From Melioribacteraceae bacterium (GTDB lineage: Bacteria > Bacteroidota > Ignavibacteria > Ignavibacteriales > Melioribacteraceae), in the NCBI GenBank assembly GCA_019638015.1, contig JAHBUP010000001.1, positions 2,078,424 through 2,142,423 of the forward strand: a stretch of 64,000 nucleotides of DNA, read 5' to 3'. Below, in pieces: positions 1 through 9,716 of this stretch. The notes beneath the pieces are model-generated. The model worked only from the letters and a program-made list of their open reading frames with translations. It made no database searches and was not told the DNA's origin. How positions within the stretch are numbered: the stretch's first letter is position 1; the number at the start of each line of letters is the position of its first letter. The position numbers and the translations under genes were made by a program.

Positions 1-603
1 ATTATCAGAACCTGGCCGATCACTTTTGTTTATTACAAAAAAATCGGCTATCTCCATTAATCCCGCTTTCATTGCCTGAATAGCATCGCCAGATTCCGGA
101 ACAATTACAACAATTGTAGTATCTGCCGCTTTTGCTACATCTAATTCTGATTGACCCACCCCAACTGTTTCAAATATTATATAATCATAACCGGCTGCGT
201 CGAGCACATCAGCGGCGTCGATAGTTTTTTGGCTTAATCCTCCTAGACTTCCTCTAGTAGCCATGCTTCTAATAAACACACCGGGATCGCTACCTACTTC
301 ACTCATCCTAACACGATCACCTAATAAAGCTCCACCACTAAAAGGACTTGTGGGGTCAACTGCAATTATCCCGACAGTTTTATTTTGTTTCCTAAAATAT
401 TTTGTCAACTGATTTGTTATTGTAGATTTGCCGGCGCCTGGAGGTCCCGTTATACCTATTCGGTAAGCTCTACCGGTTTTTTTGTGTATCTCTTTTAATA
501 GATCGGTAGAATCATTCAACGAACTTTCGACGATTGTTATAGCTCGCGAAACTTTTCTTTTATTATTCTTAAATATTTCTGCAATAAGTTCTGAGTTCAT
601 CAT
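1..603 (-). CDS. meaB: MeaB/ArgK-family GTPase, partial (C-terminus off the window)
   Basis: This is the N-terminal ~200 residues of a G3E-type P-loop GTPase of the MeaB/ArgK family, which protects and loads adenosylcobalamin-dependent methylmalonyl-CoA mutase. Translating the minus strand from tandem ATGs at 603 and 600 gives the P-loop GPPGAGKS, then DPTSPFSGGALLGDRVRM, the switch stretch ETVGVGQSE and the guanine-specificity start NKSD, all in family order. The frame is open to the window edge, so the gene is truncated only by the window. The mutase genes usually found beside it are not visible. nadD lies upstream on the same strand (29-base gap). Family assignment is secure; the substrate mutase is inferred. 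Confidence 0.93.
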   Translation of the reverse strand, partial: MMNSELIAEIFKNNKRKVSRAITIVESSLNDSTDLLKEIHKKTGRAYRIGITGPPGAGKSTITNQLTKYFRKQNKTVGIIAVDPTSPFSGGALLGDRVRMSEVGSDPGVFIRSMATRGSLGGLSQKTIDAADVLDAAGYDYIIFETVGVGQSELDVAKAADTTIVVIVPESGDAIQAMKAGLMEIADFFVINKSDRPGSDN

Positions 604-632
604 TATTTCAAAAAGTTAAATGGAATTTTATT

Positions 633-1205
633 TTAATGGTAAAGTTTATTTCGATAAATATAGTCAACAACTGATGGAGGAGTGAGATAATTAATGGGTA
701 AATTATTTTTTACACGTTCTCTTATCTCGGTTGATGAAATATCAACAACCGGAGGATCGATTATTATGGCTTTCTCAGTAAATATATTTTTTTCAAAATC
801 ATAACTGCCGTTTCTAACCATTGCAACTACTGTAACTTCTTCAAATATATCATTGGGTTTGTACCATTTATCGAATACCAATAAATTATCATAACCTATT
901 ATTAACTCAATATCTTGATATATTTTTTTGAAATGTAAAATCGTATTTAAAGTATATGAAATAGCATTGTTATTGATTTCATAATCTGAAATTTCAAACT
1001 GCGGATTATTTTCAATGGCCAGTTTTACCATATTATAACGATGTAAATCCGCTACTGTTTTCATTTCTAACTTATGTGGTGATATGTGAGATGGAATAAA
1101 AATAATTTTCTCAAGTTCTCTTTTTTCGAGCACAAATTGTGTTGTTACCAAATGTCCATAATGAATAGGATCAAAAGTGCCACCAAAAACACCTACTTTT
1201 TTCAT
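633..1205 (-). CDS. nadD: Nicotinate-nucleotide adenylyltransferase
   Basis: NadD transfers AMP from ATP to nicotinate mononucleotide in cytoplasmic NAD synthesis. The 190-residue length is typical. The N-terminal nucleotidyltransferase signature GVFGGTFDPIHYGH supplies the HxGH-type site, and the C-terminal ISSTEIR motif is the conserved ATP-binding signature. The ATG at 1205 overlaps the stop of the upstream PrsW-like gene by four bases, so the two are probably translationally coupled. Confidence 0.96.
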   Translation of the reverse strand: MKKVGVFGGTFDPIHYGHLVTTQFVLEKRELEKIIFIPSHISPHKLEMKTVADLHRYNMVKLAIENNPQFEISDYEINNNAISYTLNTILHFKKIYQDIELIIGYDNLLVFDKWYKPNDIFEEVTVVAMVRNGSYDFEKNIFTEKAIIIDPPVVDISSTEIRERVKNNLPINYLTPPSVVDYIYRNKLYH

Positions 1206-2152
1206 GCTAATTCTTTCGATAAGATTTTGGGAATTGTATATCTATATAGGCTAACCTGTTCCTCATAAAAGTTTTGATTTTTATTAGTAGAATTTTTCAA
1301 CTGATATTTTCTAAAAGCTAGTTTAACTACTGCATTAATATATTTAGTCCGGATTTCCTCATCAATCCACCCTTTTCTAAATCTTAAATTTGAAGCTAGT
1401 ATCATAACATGATTTTGAGGAAGAATGCCCAACTCGCTCTCTTCATTCAACTCACTTTTAATTATTACGTTTTCATAATGAACCGACAATTTTATCGTCA
1501 TTATAAAAATTATGATTAACAGAATCATAAACAATAGGCCATAAAAATAGTTACCGTCAAAACTAACTGAGGCATTCCATAAAAAATGAATCAGCATCGC
1601 AATTAGCATACCGGCAAATGGTAAAATATTTCTAAGTGGATGTTTCGAAAATTTAAAGATTGCCAAGAACGCGCCGAAAGTGGCGGTAGCAATACAATGC
1701 ATCACCGCCGAAAAAAGTGAACGAACAATTACAAGATATAGCCAGGATGCGAAGGTATCTCCATAACTCAAAAAATATGTGAAGTTTTCGGTCATGCCAA
1801 ATCCCAACCCAATAGCGCTGCCATATACAATCCCGTCAGTCAAATTATCAAATTTTCTTGAATTGACTGTCCAAAGCAAAAATACTCCTTTTGCGATCTC
1901 CTCGGCGAAGGGGGCAAATATGATTGTTTGGATTAATCCGTGCTGCGATTCGCTGAATAAATGAACGCTGAGGAAGAGAGTAAGAATAACGCTTCCAATC
2001 AAACCTAGAATTATTGCGCCGAAAGCACCCCATATAAAATGAAATAAAATCATTGCTAATGGCTCTCTTTCATTCTTATCCATTTTCCAAATAATTATTA
2101 AATAGAGAGCCATAGGTGCTACTGCGGCTATTAGAGATGATAATATTGGCAT
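1202..2152 (-). CDS. PrsW-family intramembrane metalloprotease
   Basis: A 316-residue polytopic membrane protein of the PrsW/CPBP-like glutamic-type intramembrane protease family (PrsW cleaves anti-sigma factor RsiW in Bacillus). The visible family motifs are EEIAKG (about residues 84-89), GIGLGFGMTEN-like sequence (SAIGLGFGMTEN), a conserved His in VMHCIATATFG and HFLWN late in the protein. Six to eight hydrophobic helices fill residues 1-230, followed by a ~90-residue soluble tail. It is the first gene of a minus-strand run with nadD and meaB. No anti-sigma factor or cognate sigma factor is visible nearby, so the substrate is unknown. Confidence 0.85.
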   Translation of the reverse strand: MPILSSLIAAVAPMALYLIIIWKMDKNEREPLAMILFHFIWGAFGAIILGLIGSVILTLFLSVHLFSESQHGLIQTIIFAPFAEEIAKGVFLLWTVNSRKFDNLTDGIVYGSAIGLGFGMTENFTYFLSYGDTFASWLYLVIVRSLFSAVMHCIATATFGAFLAIFKFSKHPLRNILPFAGMLIAMLIHFLWNASVSFDGNYFYGLLFMILLIIIFIMTIKLSVHYENVIIKSELNEESELGILPQNHVMILASNLRFRKGWIDEEIRTKYINAVVKLAFRKYQLKNSTNKNQNFYEEQVSLYRYTIPKILSKELA

Positions 2153-2206
2153 AATTAATCTATTAAAGTTGAAATAATCAGTTTAATAATATAAGACCTC
2201 AAATTC

Positions 2207-2235
2207 TTGATTTAGTAAAGATCACTGCCTATATT
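2207..2235 (+). promoter_or_regulatory. Putative sigma-70-type promoter for the DUF177-rpmF-fab cluster
   Basis: TTGATT (2207-2212) and TATATT (2230-2235) are separated by exactly 17 bases, ending 29 bases before the first start codon in the only intergenic gap ahead of the fatty-acid cluster. Prediction from sequence alone. Confidence 0.45.
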
Positions 2236-2264
2236 TTGACCCAAATTTTTTTGAAATTCTTGAA

Positions 2265-2768
2265 ATGCTAATAAAATATACTAATTTTTCTGAAGGTATC
2301 CACGAATTTGATTTTAAGGTACCGGTAGATAAAATAGGATTAAGTGACGAGTTCTTTGGAATTGGTTCATTATTTTGTCGTATGGATAAATCAATCCATC
2401 AAATTGTGCTAAATTGCAATTTGGTGTTAGCCGCAAGATTTAGCTGCGACAGATGTATGACCGAATATGAAACAAAAATTGAGAGTAATTTCACCTTAAC
2501 ATACCTCTTTTCAAGAGAAAAAAGTGAAACTGATGAGCTTGATCTTAAATTTTTGTCGCCTGATCATGATAAAATTGATCTGACACCCGATGTAATTGAG
2601 TTCGCAAATATTGAAATTCCAATGAAAAAGCTTTGCAATACAGAGTGCAAAGGTTTATGTTCCAACTGCGGGATCAACTTAAATGAAGATAAATGCGATT
2701 GTATAATTAAAGTGGAAAATGATATTTGGGAACCACTTAAAAAACTAAAAGATAATTTCAATAACTAA
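2265..2768 (+). CDS. DUF177 (YceD-like) protein
   Basis: A 167-residue protein of the DUF177/YceD family, almost universally encoded just upstream of rpmF and thought to act in 23S rRNA metabolism or ribosome assembly. The conserved C-terminal Cys cluster is present (CNTECKGLCSNCGINL, then CDC), as is the earlier CDRCMTEY motif, suggesting bound metal. It is the first gene of the rpmF-plsX-fab run and ends 17 bases before rpmF. The family and position are clear; the molecular role is only suggested by work in other bacteria and plants. Confidence 0.9.
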   Translation: MLIKYTNFSEGIHEFDFKVPVDKIGLSDEFFGIGSLFCRMDKSIHQIVLNCNLVLAARFSCDRCMTEYETKIESNFTLTYLFSREKSETDELDLKFLSPDHDKIDLTPDVIEFANIEIPMKKLCNTECKGLCSNCGINLNEDKCDCIIKVENDIWEPLKKLKDNFNN

Positions 2769-2785
2769 ACATATAGGTAATTACG

Positions 2786-2965
2786 ATGCCAAATCCGAAA
2801 CGTAAGATGTCGAAGAGCAGAAGAGATAAGAGAAGAACTCATTATAAGGCTACAGCTCCAACATTAAATCGCTGTTCAAATTGTAGTGAAATAAAACTAA
2901 GTCACCGTGCTTGCCCAAACTGCGGTTATTATGCCGGCCGCTCTATGTTTGTACCAGAATCATAA
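2786..2965 (+). CDS. rpmF: 50S ribosomal protein L32
   Basis: A 59-residue basic protein beginning [17 protein letters not shown], the L32 signature, with a zinc-ribbon pattern C-x2-C (CSNC) and C-x2-C (CPNC) and a short C-terminal tail. It sits in its usual place between DUF177 and plsX. Small and easy to miss, but unambiguous. Confidence 0.98.
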   Translation: MPNPKRKMSKSRRDKRRTHYKATAPTLNRCSNCSEIKLSHRACPNCGYYAGRSMFVPES

Positions 2966-2982
2966 GTTTTAATTCCTAAAAA

Positions 2983-4014
2983 ATGACAACCAAAAATTCG
3001 AAATGTAGAATTGCACTGGATGCTATGGGGGGCGACTATGCCCCTTTTAATGAATTATTGGGTGCCTCTGATGCACTTAAAGCAGATCCTAATTTTGAAT
3101 TAATTCTTGTAGGAAATGAAGAAACAATTAAAAAAATTGCTTCTGAAAAAAATATTTCCATTACGGGTATGTCAATAAAAAATTGTTCTCAAGTTATTGA
3201 GATGAAAGATTCACCTACGGCTGCTCTTAAATCCAAACCGGATTCTTCAATAGTTGTAGGGGCAAAGCTTGTTAAAGAAGGACTTGCAGATGCTTTTGTA
3301 AGCGCCGGAAATACCGGAGCTATGATGGCTGCTTCAACACTTTTAATAGGAAGAATTCCGGGAATAGGAAGACCTACAATTGGTGCCGCATTCCCAACTA
3401 TTACTACTAAAAAATGTCTGCTGTTCGATGTTGGCGCAAGCGTCGATAGTAAACCTCAGCATTTATTTGAATACGCCATTATTGGTTCTATATTCGCTCA
3501 AGAAATGTACAATCAGCAAAATCCAAAAGTTGGGGTTTTAAGCGTTGGAGAGGAAGATTCGAAAGGAAATGAAATCTCTCTTTTAGCCAATAATTTGATT
3601 AAAGAATCTAAATTAAATTTTATTGGGAATGTTGAGGGGAGAGATATCCTTAAGGGTGAGGTTGATGTGATAGTTTGCGATGGTTTTGTTGGAAACATCA
3701 TTCTAAAATTTGGTGAAAGTGTTCTTTCTACCTTATTAAAAACAAGAATTAAAAATTATGCTCAAAAAGGTATTTTAAATAAAATTAAGGCTCTGGTTGT
3801 TAAGTCTGTTTTAAAAGCAACCTTGTCCGATATGGATTATCAAACTCATGGGGGTGTTCCTCTTTTGGGTATTAATGGAATAAGTATTATTGGTCATGGT
3901 TCAAGTTCACCATTAGCAATTAAAAATATGGTACTTAGAGCAAAAGAGATGTATGATAAAAATCTAATTCAGAAATTTGAGGAAGCTCTAAAAAATTATG
4001 GAACAAAAAATTAA
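2983..4014 (+). CDS. plsX: Phosphate acyltransferase PlsX
   Basis: PlsX converts acyl-ACP to acyl-phosphate, the substrate for PlsY in phospholipid synthesis. The 343-residue protein starts with the family signature [12 protein letters not shown] and contains [24 protein letters not shown] and [12 protein letters not shown]. The start lies 17 bases after rpmF, and the 3' end overlaps fabH by 17 bases, giving tight coupling in the fatty-acid operon. Confidence 0.97.
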   Translation: MTTKNSKCRIALDAMGGDYAPFNELLGASDALKADPNFELILVGNEETIKKIASEKNISITGMSIKNCSQVIEMKDSPTAALKSKPDSSIVVGAKLVKEGLADAFVSAGNTGAMMAASTLLIGRIPGIGRPTIGAAFPTITTKKCLLFDVGASVDSKPQHLFEYAIIGSIFAQEMYNQQNPKVGVLSVGEEDSKGNEISLLANNLIKESKLNFIGNVEGRDILKGEVDVIVCDGFVGNIILKFGESVLSTLLKTRIKNYAQKGILNKIKALVVKSVLKATLSDMDYQTHGGVPLLGINGISIIGHGSSSPLAIKNMVLRAKEMYDKNLIQKFEEALKNYGTKN

Positions 4015-5005
4015 AAATATAAACGCGGTTATTACGGCAGTTGGCATGTATGTACCCGATACGATTTATGATAATAAATATTTTGAATCAATAGTTGATA
4101 CAAACGATGAGTGGATTTTAACCCGTACTGGAATAAAAGAAAGAAGAATTTTAAAAGATGGCGCTACAAGCGATCTTGCTGCAAACGCAGCATTAGATCT
4201 GCTGAAATCAAAAAATATCAGAGCAGATGAAATTGAGTGTATTATTGTAGCTACAGTTACACCAGATATGTTTTTCCCTTCAACAGCATGTTTAGTTCAG
4301 CAAAAAATTGGAGCAAAAAACGCTTGGGCATTTGATCTATCAGCCGCATGTTCCGGATTTTTATTTGCTCTAAATACTGGTAAAAATTTTATAGAATCGG
4401 GGAATTACAAAAAAGTTTTGGTTATAGGTGCAGATAAAATGAGTGCAATTACCGACTATACCGATAGAAATACTTGCATTCTTTTTGGAGATGCCGGTGC
4501 TGCAGTACTTCTTGAACCTGAAACCGATCTTAATTATGGAATTAAAGATTCATTGTTATATGTTGATGGAAGCGGGGAATCTAGTCTTCATATGAGAGGT
4601 GGTGGAAGTCTTAATCCATCAACTCATGAAACGGTTGATAAACGAATGCACTTTATTTATCAGGATGGAAAGGCAGTATTCAAAGTTGCGGTTAAAGGAA
4701 TGGCGGATGTTTCGGCGGCTATAATGGAAAAGAATGGATTGAATGGGGATGATGTGGCCTATCTTGTACCACATCAAGCAAATTTAAGAATTATTGATGC
4801 TACGGCTCAGAGAATGGGTGTTTCTAAAGATAAGGTTATGATTAATATTCATAAGTATGGAAATACCACAGCGGCTACCATTCCACTTTGTTTAGTGGAA
4901 TACTATAGAGATGGAAAATTAAAAAAAGGGGATAATCTAATTTTATCAGCTTTCGGTGCCGGTTATACTTGGGGTGCTATGTATCTTACTTGGAGTATGG
5001 AATAA
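3998..5005 (+). CDS. fabH: 3-oxoacyl-ACP synthase III (KAS III)
   Basis: FabH condenses acetyl-CoA with malonyl-ACP to start fatty-acid synthesis. The 335-residue thiolase-fold protein shows the catalytic Cys in [11 protein letters not shown], His in VPHQANLRI and Asn in [11 protein letters not shown]. The early stretch [15 protein letters not shown] is also conserved. The gene overlaps plsX upstream and shares a TAATG junction with fabD. Confidence 0.97.
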   Translation: MEQKIKNINAVITAVGMYVPDTIYDNKYFESIVDTNDEWILTRTGIKERRILKDGATSDLAANAALDLLKSKNIRADEIECIIVATVTPDMFFPSTACLVQQKIGAKNAWAFDLSAACSGFLFALNTGKNFIESGNYKKVLVIGADKMSAITDYTDRNTCILFGDAGAAVLLEPETDLNYGIKDSLLYVDGSGESSLHMRGGGSLNPSTHETVDKRMHFIYQDGKAVFKVAVKGMADVSAAIMEKNGLNGDDVAYLVPHQANLRIIDATAQRMGVSKDKVMINIHKYGNTTAATIPLCLVEYYRDGKLKKGDNLILSAFGAGYTWGAMYLTWSME

Positions 5006-5919
5006 TGACAAAGAAAGCATTTTTATTCCCCGGACAGGGTTCTCAGTATGTGGGAATGGCTAAAGATTTATACGAGAACTCTGTTGAAGCAAAAGAGATG
5101 ATTTTAACTGCTGAGGAAGCTACCGGTGTGCAGTTATCTCATATAATGTTTAATGGACCGGAAGAATCATTAAAACAAACCGATATTACTCAGCCTGCAA
5201 TATTTTTGCATAGTGTCGTTCTTTCTAGCTTATTAAGAAAAATTGAACCGGATATGGCTGCTGGTCATTCATTGGGTGAATATTCCGCGCTTGTATCTGC
5301 GAATGCTATTCAATTTTATGATGCAATTAAATTAGTACGACTTCGTGGAACCGCAATGCTCCAAGCCGGTATTGATCAGCCCGGAACAATGGCGGCAGTT
5401 GTGGGTTTGGATTCAGAAATTTTAATCAATATTTGTGAAGAAGCATCTCAAAACGGAATTGTTCAGTGCGCGAATTTTAATTCTCCAGGACAGATAGTAA
5501 TTTCCGGTTCCGTTACAGGTGTAAGAGGGGCAATGGAATTAGCCAAATTAAAGGGTGCAAAACTAGTTAAAGAGTTAGTTGTAAGTGGCGCATTTCATTC
5601 TCCTTTAATGGAAAGTGCCCGTGGAAGTTTAAAAGCTAAGTTAGAACTAACCCCATTTTATGACGCTAAAATTCCTGTTTATGCTAATGTTAATGCTTCA
5701 CCAGTTAAAAATAAAGAAGAGATCATTTCTCTGCTTGATCAACAGTTAACCAAACCGGTTAGGTGGGAAGAGACAATCAAGAATATGATTAATGATGGGG
5801 CAGAGGAGTTTTATGAAATTGGTCCCGGTAAAGTATTACAAGGTTTAGTAAAAAGAATTAATCCAGATGTAAAAATTTTTGGGATCGATAAATTTACTGA
5901 TGTGGAAAGGTACCTATAA
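5005..5919 (+). CDS. fabD: Malonyl-CoA:ACP transacylase
   Basis: FabD loads malonyl groups onto ACP. The ATG at 5005 overlaps the fabH stop (TAATG) and gives [14 protein letters not shown], the canonical N-terminus. An upstream in-frame ATG at 4969 lies inside fabH and is rejected. The protein is about 304 residues, with active-site Ser in GHSLGEYSALV, Arg in the LVRLRG region and His in SGAFHSPLM. Confidence 0.96.
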   Translation: MTKKAFLFPGQGSQYVGMAKDLYENSVEAKEMILTAEEATGVQLSHIMFNGPEESLKQTDITQPAIFLHSVVLSSLLRKIEPDMAAGHSLGEYSALVSANAIQFYDAIKLVRLRGTAMLQAGIDQPGTMAAVVGLDSEILINICEEASQNGIVQCANFNSPGQIVISGSVTGVRGAMELAKLKGAKLVKELVVSGAFHSPLMESARGSLKAKLELTPFYDAKIPVYANVNASPVKNKEEIISLLDQQLTKPVRWEETIKNMINDGAEEFYEIGPGKVLQGLVKRINPDVKIFGIDKFTDVERYL

Positions 5920-6530
5920 TGGAAAAGAAGTTTGAAAAGATGATAAATGGGATTTATATCGATCCTCTCATTTTTACTCATACTTTTGTTAAATGTTGTG
6001 ATGTTTCAATCTGTTCGGGTGAGTGTTGTTATTATGGAGTATATACTGATAAGGCCGAATATGAAACTATTATGCAGAATAAAGAGAGAATCGCAGATAT
6101 AATGGATGACACTCAGCCAAAAGAGTGGAATACCTGGTTTGAGGCAGAGGAGAAAGATGATGATTTTCCCTCGGGAATTGCCGTTGGTACTGAAGTTTAT
6201 AATGGCAAATGTGTTTTTCTCGATAAACAAGGATATTGCTCTCTTCAAAAACTAGCTATGAATGAGGGGGAATATAAGTGGAAATATAAACCTCTATATT
6301 GTATATTATTTCCGTTAGTTATTTTTGAAGGTGCTTTAACAGTGGATGATGACCATCTCAGTAGGATGCATTACTGTAATAAATCTGAAAACCATGTCTC
6401 CACCATTTTTGAAGTATGTAAAAATGAAATAAGACATGTTTTGGGTGAAGAGGGTTTTAATGAGCTGCTCGAATATAAGAGAGATTATTTATTAACACTT
6501 CAGGAAACTAACGTTGAAATTACTAAATAA
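5919..6530 (+). CDS. DUF3109 (Cys-rich, YkgJ-like) protein
   Basis: A 203-residue cytoplasmic protein with conserved Cys groups: CCDVSICSGECC near residues 27-38, GKCVFLD/GYCSLQ near the middle and PLYCILFPL. This matches the DUF3109 family, related to the YkgJ-type Cys clusters predicted to bind zinc or an Fe-S cluster. Its ATG overlaps the fabD stop by one base, and its 3' end overlaps fabG by 17 bases, so it is embedded in the fatty-acid operon. No biochemical function is known to me; a link to lipid synthesis is only contextual. Confidence 0.75.
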   Translation: MEKKFEKMINGIYIDPLIFTHTFVKCCDVSICSGECCYYGVYTDKAEYETIMQNKERIADIMDDTQPKEWNTWFEAEEKDDDFPSGIAVGTEVYNGKCVFLDKQGYCSLQKLAMNEGEYKWKYKPLYCILFPLVIFEGALTVDDDHLSRMHYCNKSENHVSTIFEVCKNEIRHVLGEEGFNELLEYKRDYLLTLQETNVEITK

Positions 6531-7257
6531 AAAAGCTGTTGTTACCGGCGGAACGAGAGGTATTGGTAAAGCTATAGTTAAAGAACTTGCCGAGAACGGA
6601 TGTAGTGTTGTTTTTACTTACTTTAGTTCAGAAGAAACAGCTAAACAAATTGAGATTGAATTCTCGAATGAAAGTGTAAAGGTAGTGGGTTTCAAAGCCG
6701 ATGCCTCCAATTTTAATTCGGCTCAAGATGTAATTAATTTTACGTTAGAAAAACTTGGCGGTATCGATATTCTAGTAAATAATGCCGGAATTACAAAGGA
6801 TAATTTATTGCTTAGAATGAATGAAAATGATTTTAATTCGGTGATTAGTGCCAATTTAAATTCAGTTTTTAATTATACAAAGGCGGTTTTAAAACCTATG
6901 ATTGGCCAACGATATGGCAAAATCGTAAATATAACATCTGTGGTTGGTATAATTGGGAATGCCGGACAGGCAAATTATGTAGCCTCAAAAGCCGGCGTAA
7001 TTGGCTTAACCAAATCGAATGCTAAAGAATTATCTTCTAGAAACATAAATGTTAATGCTGTTGCCCCCGGTTTTATTGAAACTGATATGACCGATAAATT
7101 AAGTACACAGCAAAAAGAAGCTATACTCTCAAATGTTCCTATTAAAAGATTGGGTAAACCCGAGGATGTAGCAAAAGCCGTATTGTTCTTGAGTAGCAGT
7201 GATTCTGATTACATCACCGGTCAAGTTTTAACTGTTGACGGTGGAATGGTAATGTAA
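6514..7257 (+). CDS. fabG: 3-oxoacyl-ACP reductase (SDR)
   Basis: NADPH-dependent reductase of the fatty-acid elongation cycle. The start is TTG at 6514, supported by AGGAA about seven bases upstream and by the immediate N-terminal Rossmann motif (TGGTRGIG). NNAGIT, a catalytic Ser in ITSVVG and YVASKAGVIG give the Ser-Tyr-Lys site. Length 247 residues is typical. It overlaps the preceding DUF3109 gene by 17 bases and is followed by acpP. Confidence 0.96.
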   Translation: MKLLNKKAVVTGGTRGIGKAIVKELAENGCSVVFTYFSSEETAKQIEIEFSNESVKVVGFKADASNFNSAQDVINFTLEKLGGIDILVNNAGITKDNLLLRMNENDFNSVISANLNSVFNYTKAVLKPMIGQRYGKIVNITSVVGIIGNAGQANYVASKAGVIGLTKSNAKELSSRNINVNAVAPGFIETDMTDKLSTQQKEAILSNVPIKRLGKPEDVAKAVLFLSSSDSDYITGQVLTVDGGMVM

Positions 7258-7296
7258 ATTTAATAAACACAAACAAACAACTAAAAAGGAGAAGAA

Positions 7297-7530
7297 ATGG
7301 ACGTTGAAGCAAAAGTAAAAGAAATCATTATTGATAAGCTTGGTGTTGAAGAAAGTCAAATAGCACCAGAAGCTTCTTTCACTAATGATCTTGGTGCAGA
7401 TTCCCTTGACATCGTAGAACTTGTTATGGGTTTCGAATCCTCTTTCAACATTTCAATTCCAGATGAAGATGCTGAAAAAATTACTACTGTTGGTGACGCT
7501 GTAAAATATCTTAAAGAAAAATTAGGTTAA
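7297..7530 (+). CDS. acpP: Acyl carrier protein
   Basis: A 77-residue acidic protein with the phosphopantetheine attachment motif [11 protein letters not shown]. It carries growing acyl chains in fatty-acid synthesis. A strong Shine-Dalgarno (AAGGAGAA) precedes the ATG, in keeping with the high expression expected of ACP. It lies between fabG and fabF, and a hairpin follows the stop. Confidence 0.98.
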   Translation: MDVEAKVKEIIIDKLGVEESQIAPEASFTNDLGADSLDIVELVMGFESSFNISIPDEDAEKITTVGDAVKYLKEKLG

Positions 7531-7539
7531 TGATATATT

Positions 7540-7565
7540 GAAGCAGATCAATTTTGGTCTGCTTC
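7540..7565 (+). terminator. Hairpin between acpP and fabF (possible partial terminator or mRNA-stabilising stem)
   Basis: GAAGCAGATC (7540-7549) pairs with GGTCTGCTTC (7556-7565), a 10-bp stem including one T-G wobble with a six-base loop. It is followed by TCATTTTCTA, a weak U tract. The position right after acpP suggests partial termination or 3'-end protection that would raise acpP over fabF. Inference from structure only. Confidence 0.5.
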
Positions 7566-7610
7566 TCATTTTCTAATCCTTAATTATCCTTCAATAAAAT
7601 TAGGTCATTT

Positions 7611-8855
7611 ATGAGCAAAAGAAGAGTTGTTATTACCGGAATGGGAGCATTAACTCCAATCGGAAATAATTTAGCTGAGTATTGGGATGGTTTGGTTACC
7701 GGGAAAAATGGTGCATGCTTAATTACAAAATTTGACACCACAAACCATACAACAAAATTCGCTTGTGAAGTAAAAAATTTTGATCCATCGACATATATTG
7801 ATAAAAAAGAATTGAGAAGAATGGATCCATATACTCACTATGCTCTGGCTACTGCCACTATGGCAATGGATGACTCAAAATTAGACCTATCAAAGGTAGA
7901 TTTAGAATTAGCTGGTGTAATTTTTGGTAGTGGAATAGGCGGATTGCTTACATTTGAGGATCAGCATTCAGCTTTCCTTCAAGGAGGTCCAAAACGAATT
8001 AGCCCATTCTTTGTACCAATGATGATTCCCGATATTGCAGCAGGTCAAATTTCAATAAAATATGGTTTCAAAGGACCAAACTACGCTACAGTCTCGGCAT
8101 GCGCTACATCATCACATGCAATTGCTGACGCATTTATGATTGTTCAGCGAGGATCTGCAAATCTAATGATCTGCGGAGGATCAGAATTTCCAATTACTCA
8201 AATGAGTGTTGGTGGATTTAATTCGGCTCGCGCCCTATCTACTTGGAATGATAGATATATGGAAGCATCGAGACCTTTCGATAAAGATAGAAATGGATTT
8301 GTTATGGGAGAAGGGGGCGGTGCGCTTTTAATAGAAGAATTAGAACATGCACTTAATAGAGGCGCAAATATATATGCTGAGATTGTTGGAATTGGAATGA
8401 CCGGAGACGCATATCATATTACAGCCCCGCCTCCAGGTGGAGAAGGTGCAGTTCGTTCAATGAAAGCAGCTATAAAAGATGCTGGAATTGATCCAACAGA
8501 GGTTGATTATATTAACGCGCATGGTACATCAACCGAATTAAATGATTTGAATGAAACTTTAGCAATTAAAACAGTTTTTGGAGAACATGCATACAAACTT
8601 GCGGTTAGTTCAACAAAATCAATGACCGGTCATTTATTAGGGGCCGCAGGTGCGGTTGAAGCTATTGCCTCTTCATTGGCCTTAAAACATGGAATTATTC
8701 CACCAACAATAAATCATGATGAGCCAAGTCCTGAACTAGACTTAAACTATACACCTAAAATTGCGGTAAAGCGTGATATTAAGTATGCTTTAAGTAATAC
8801 ATTTGGATTCGGTGGGCATAACGCATCATTATTGTTTAAAAAATTTGAAGAATAG
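7611..8855 (+). CDS. fabF: 3-oxoacyl-ACP synthase II (KAS II)
   Basis: Elongating ketosynthase of type II fatty-acid synthesis, 414 residues. The catalytic Cys is in VSACATSSHA, and the two His are in NAHGTSTELND and KSMTGHLLGAAG, followed by the conserved NTFGFGGHNAS near the C-terminus. It follows acpP after an 80-base gap holding a hairpin, and ends two bases before the rnc start. Confidence 0.97.
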   Translation: MSKRRVVITGMGALTPIGNNLAEYWDGLVTGKNGACLITKFDTTNHTTKFACEVKNFDPSTYIDKKELRRMDPYTHYALATATMAMDDSKLDLSKVDLELAGVIFGSGIGGLLTFEDQHSAFLQGGPKRISPFFVPMMIPDIAAGQISIKYGFKGPNYATVSACATSSHAIADAFMIVQRGSANLMICGGSEFPITQMSVGGFNSARALSTWNDRYMEASRPFDKDRNGFVMGEGGGALLIEELEHALNRGANIYAEIVGIGMTGDAYHITAPPPGGEGAVRSMKAAIKDAGIDPTEVDYINAHGTSTELNDLNETLAIKTVFGEHAYKLAVSSTKSMTGHLLGAAGAVEAIASSLALKHGIIPPTINHDEPSPELDLNYTPKIAVKRDIKYALSNTFGFGGHNASLLFKKFEE

Positions 8856-8857
8856 TT

Positions 8858-9631
8858 TTGATTGGCAAGTTTCTTATTCTCTTTAAAAGACTTTTTAAAG
8901 CCAACGATGTTAAAGGGAAAATTTCACCAGAAATTTTCCTTTCAATAAAAAAACTTCAAGATAAAATTGATATTAAGTTTACCAGCTATAATTATTATGT
9001 TAAAGCATTAACTCACCGCTCATATCTAGAAATCAACCATGAACTTTCCAAATCGAATGAACGCCTCGAATTTTTAGGGGATTCTGTTCTTAATATGATT
9101 GTTGCAAAATACCTTTTCTTTACTTTTAATAATAGTGATGAGGGCTTTTTAACAAAGTCACGTTCGGCATGCGTTAATAGAGATAGATTAGCCGCCGCGG
9201 CTCGGAATCTTGGCCTCCAGGATTATGTGCTCTATAATCAAAAGTATCTGCGGGGTTCTGAAGATGGATTTAGTACAATTTTAGCCGATACACTTGAAGC
9301 CCTAATTGGTGCAATTTATTTGGATCATGGAATCCCTAAAGTTGAAAAATTTGTAATTGATTTTGTGATTCAACCTTTTGAGGAAGATGAAGCATTTCTT
9401 TCCGACCATAATTATAAGGGGAAATTACTCGAATATACTCATGCGAAAAAACTCGCAACACCAAAATATATTTTAGTTAGTTCCGAGGGCCCGTCTCATA
9501 AAAAAGAGTTTGTAGTTAATGTTGTTGTTGGTGATGAAATTATTGGAATCGGCTATGGTAAAAACAAAAAATCGGCCGAGCAAAATGCCTCCAAAGACGC
9601 ACTTCAAAAACTAGGTATTGTCGATTTTTAG
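8858..9631 (+). CDS. rnc: Ribonuclease III
   Basis: Double-strand-specific endoribonuclease of rRNA maturation, 257 residues. The RNase III signature NERLEFLGDSVLN is followed by the second acidic patch DTLEALIGAIYLD and a C-terminal dsRNA-binding domain ending KKSAEQNASKDALQKL. A TTG start at 8858 fits the two-base gap after fabF, though a later start is possible because the first ~25 residues are poorly conserved. fabF-rnc linkage is common. Confidence 0.95.
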   Translation: MIGKFLILFKRLFKANDVKGKISPEIFLSIKKLQDKIDIKFTSYNYYVKALTHRSYLEINHELSKSNERLEFLGDSVLNMIVAKYLFFTFNNSDEGFLTKSRSACVNRDRLAAAARNLGLQDYVLYNQKYLRGSEDGFSTILADTLEALIGAIYLDHGIPKVEKFVIDFVIQPFEEDEAFLSDHNYKGKLLEYTHAKKLATPKYILVSSEGPSHKKEFVVNVVVGDEIIGIGYGKNKKSAEQNASKDALQKLGIVDF

Positions 9632-9716
9632 AATTAAAAAATAACAATCCGATAATTCCTCTTTTATTATATTTGTCTCACTAATTAATTTAATTCTAAC
9701 TGAATGAGAAATATTT

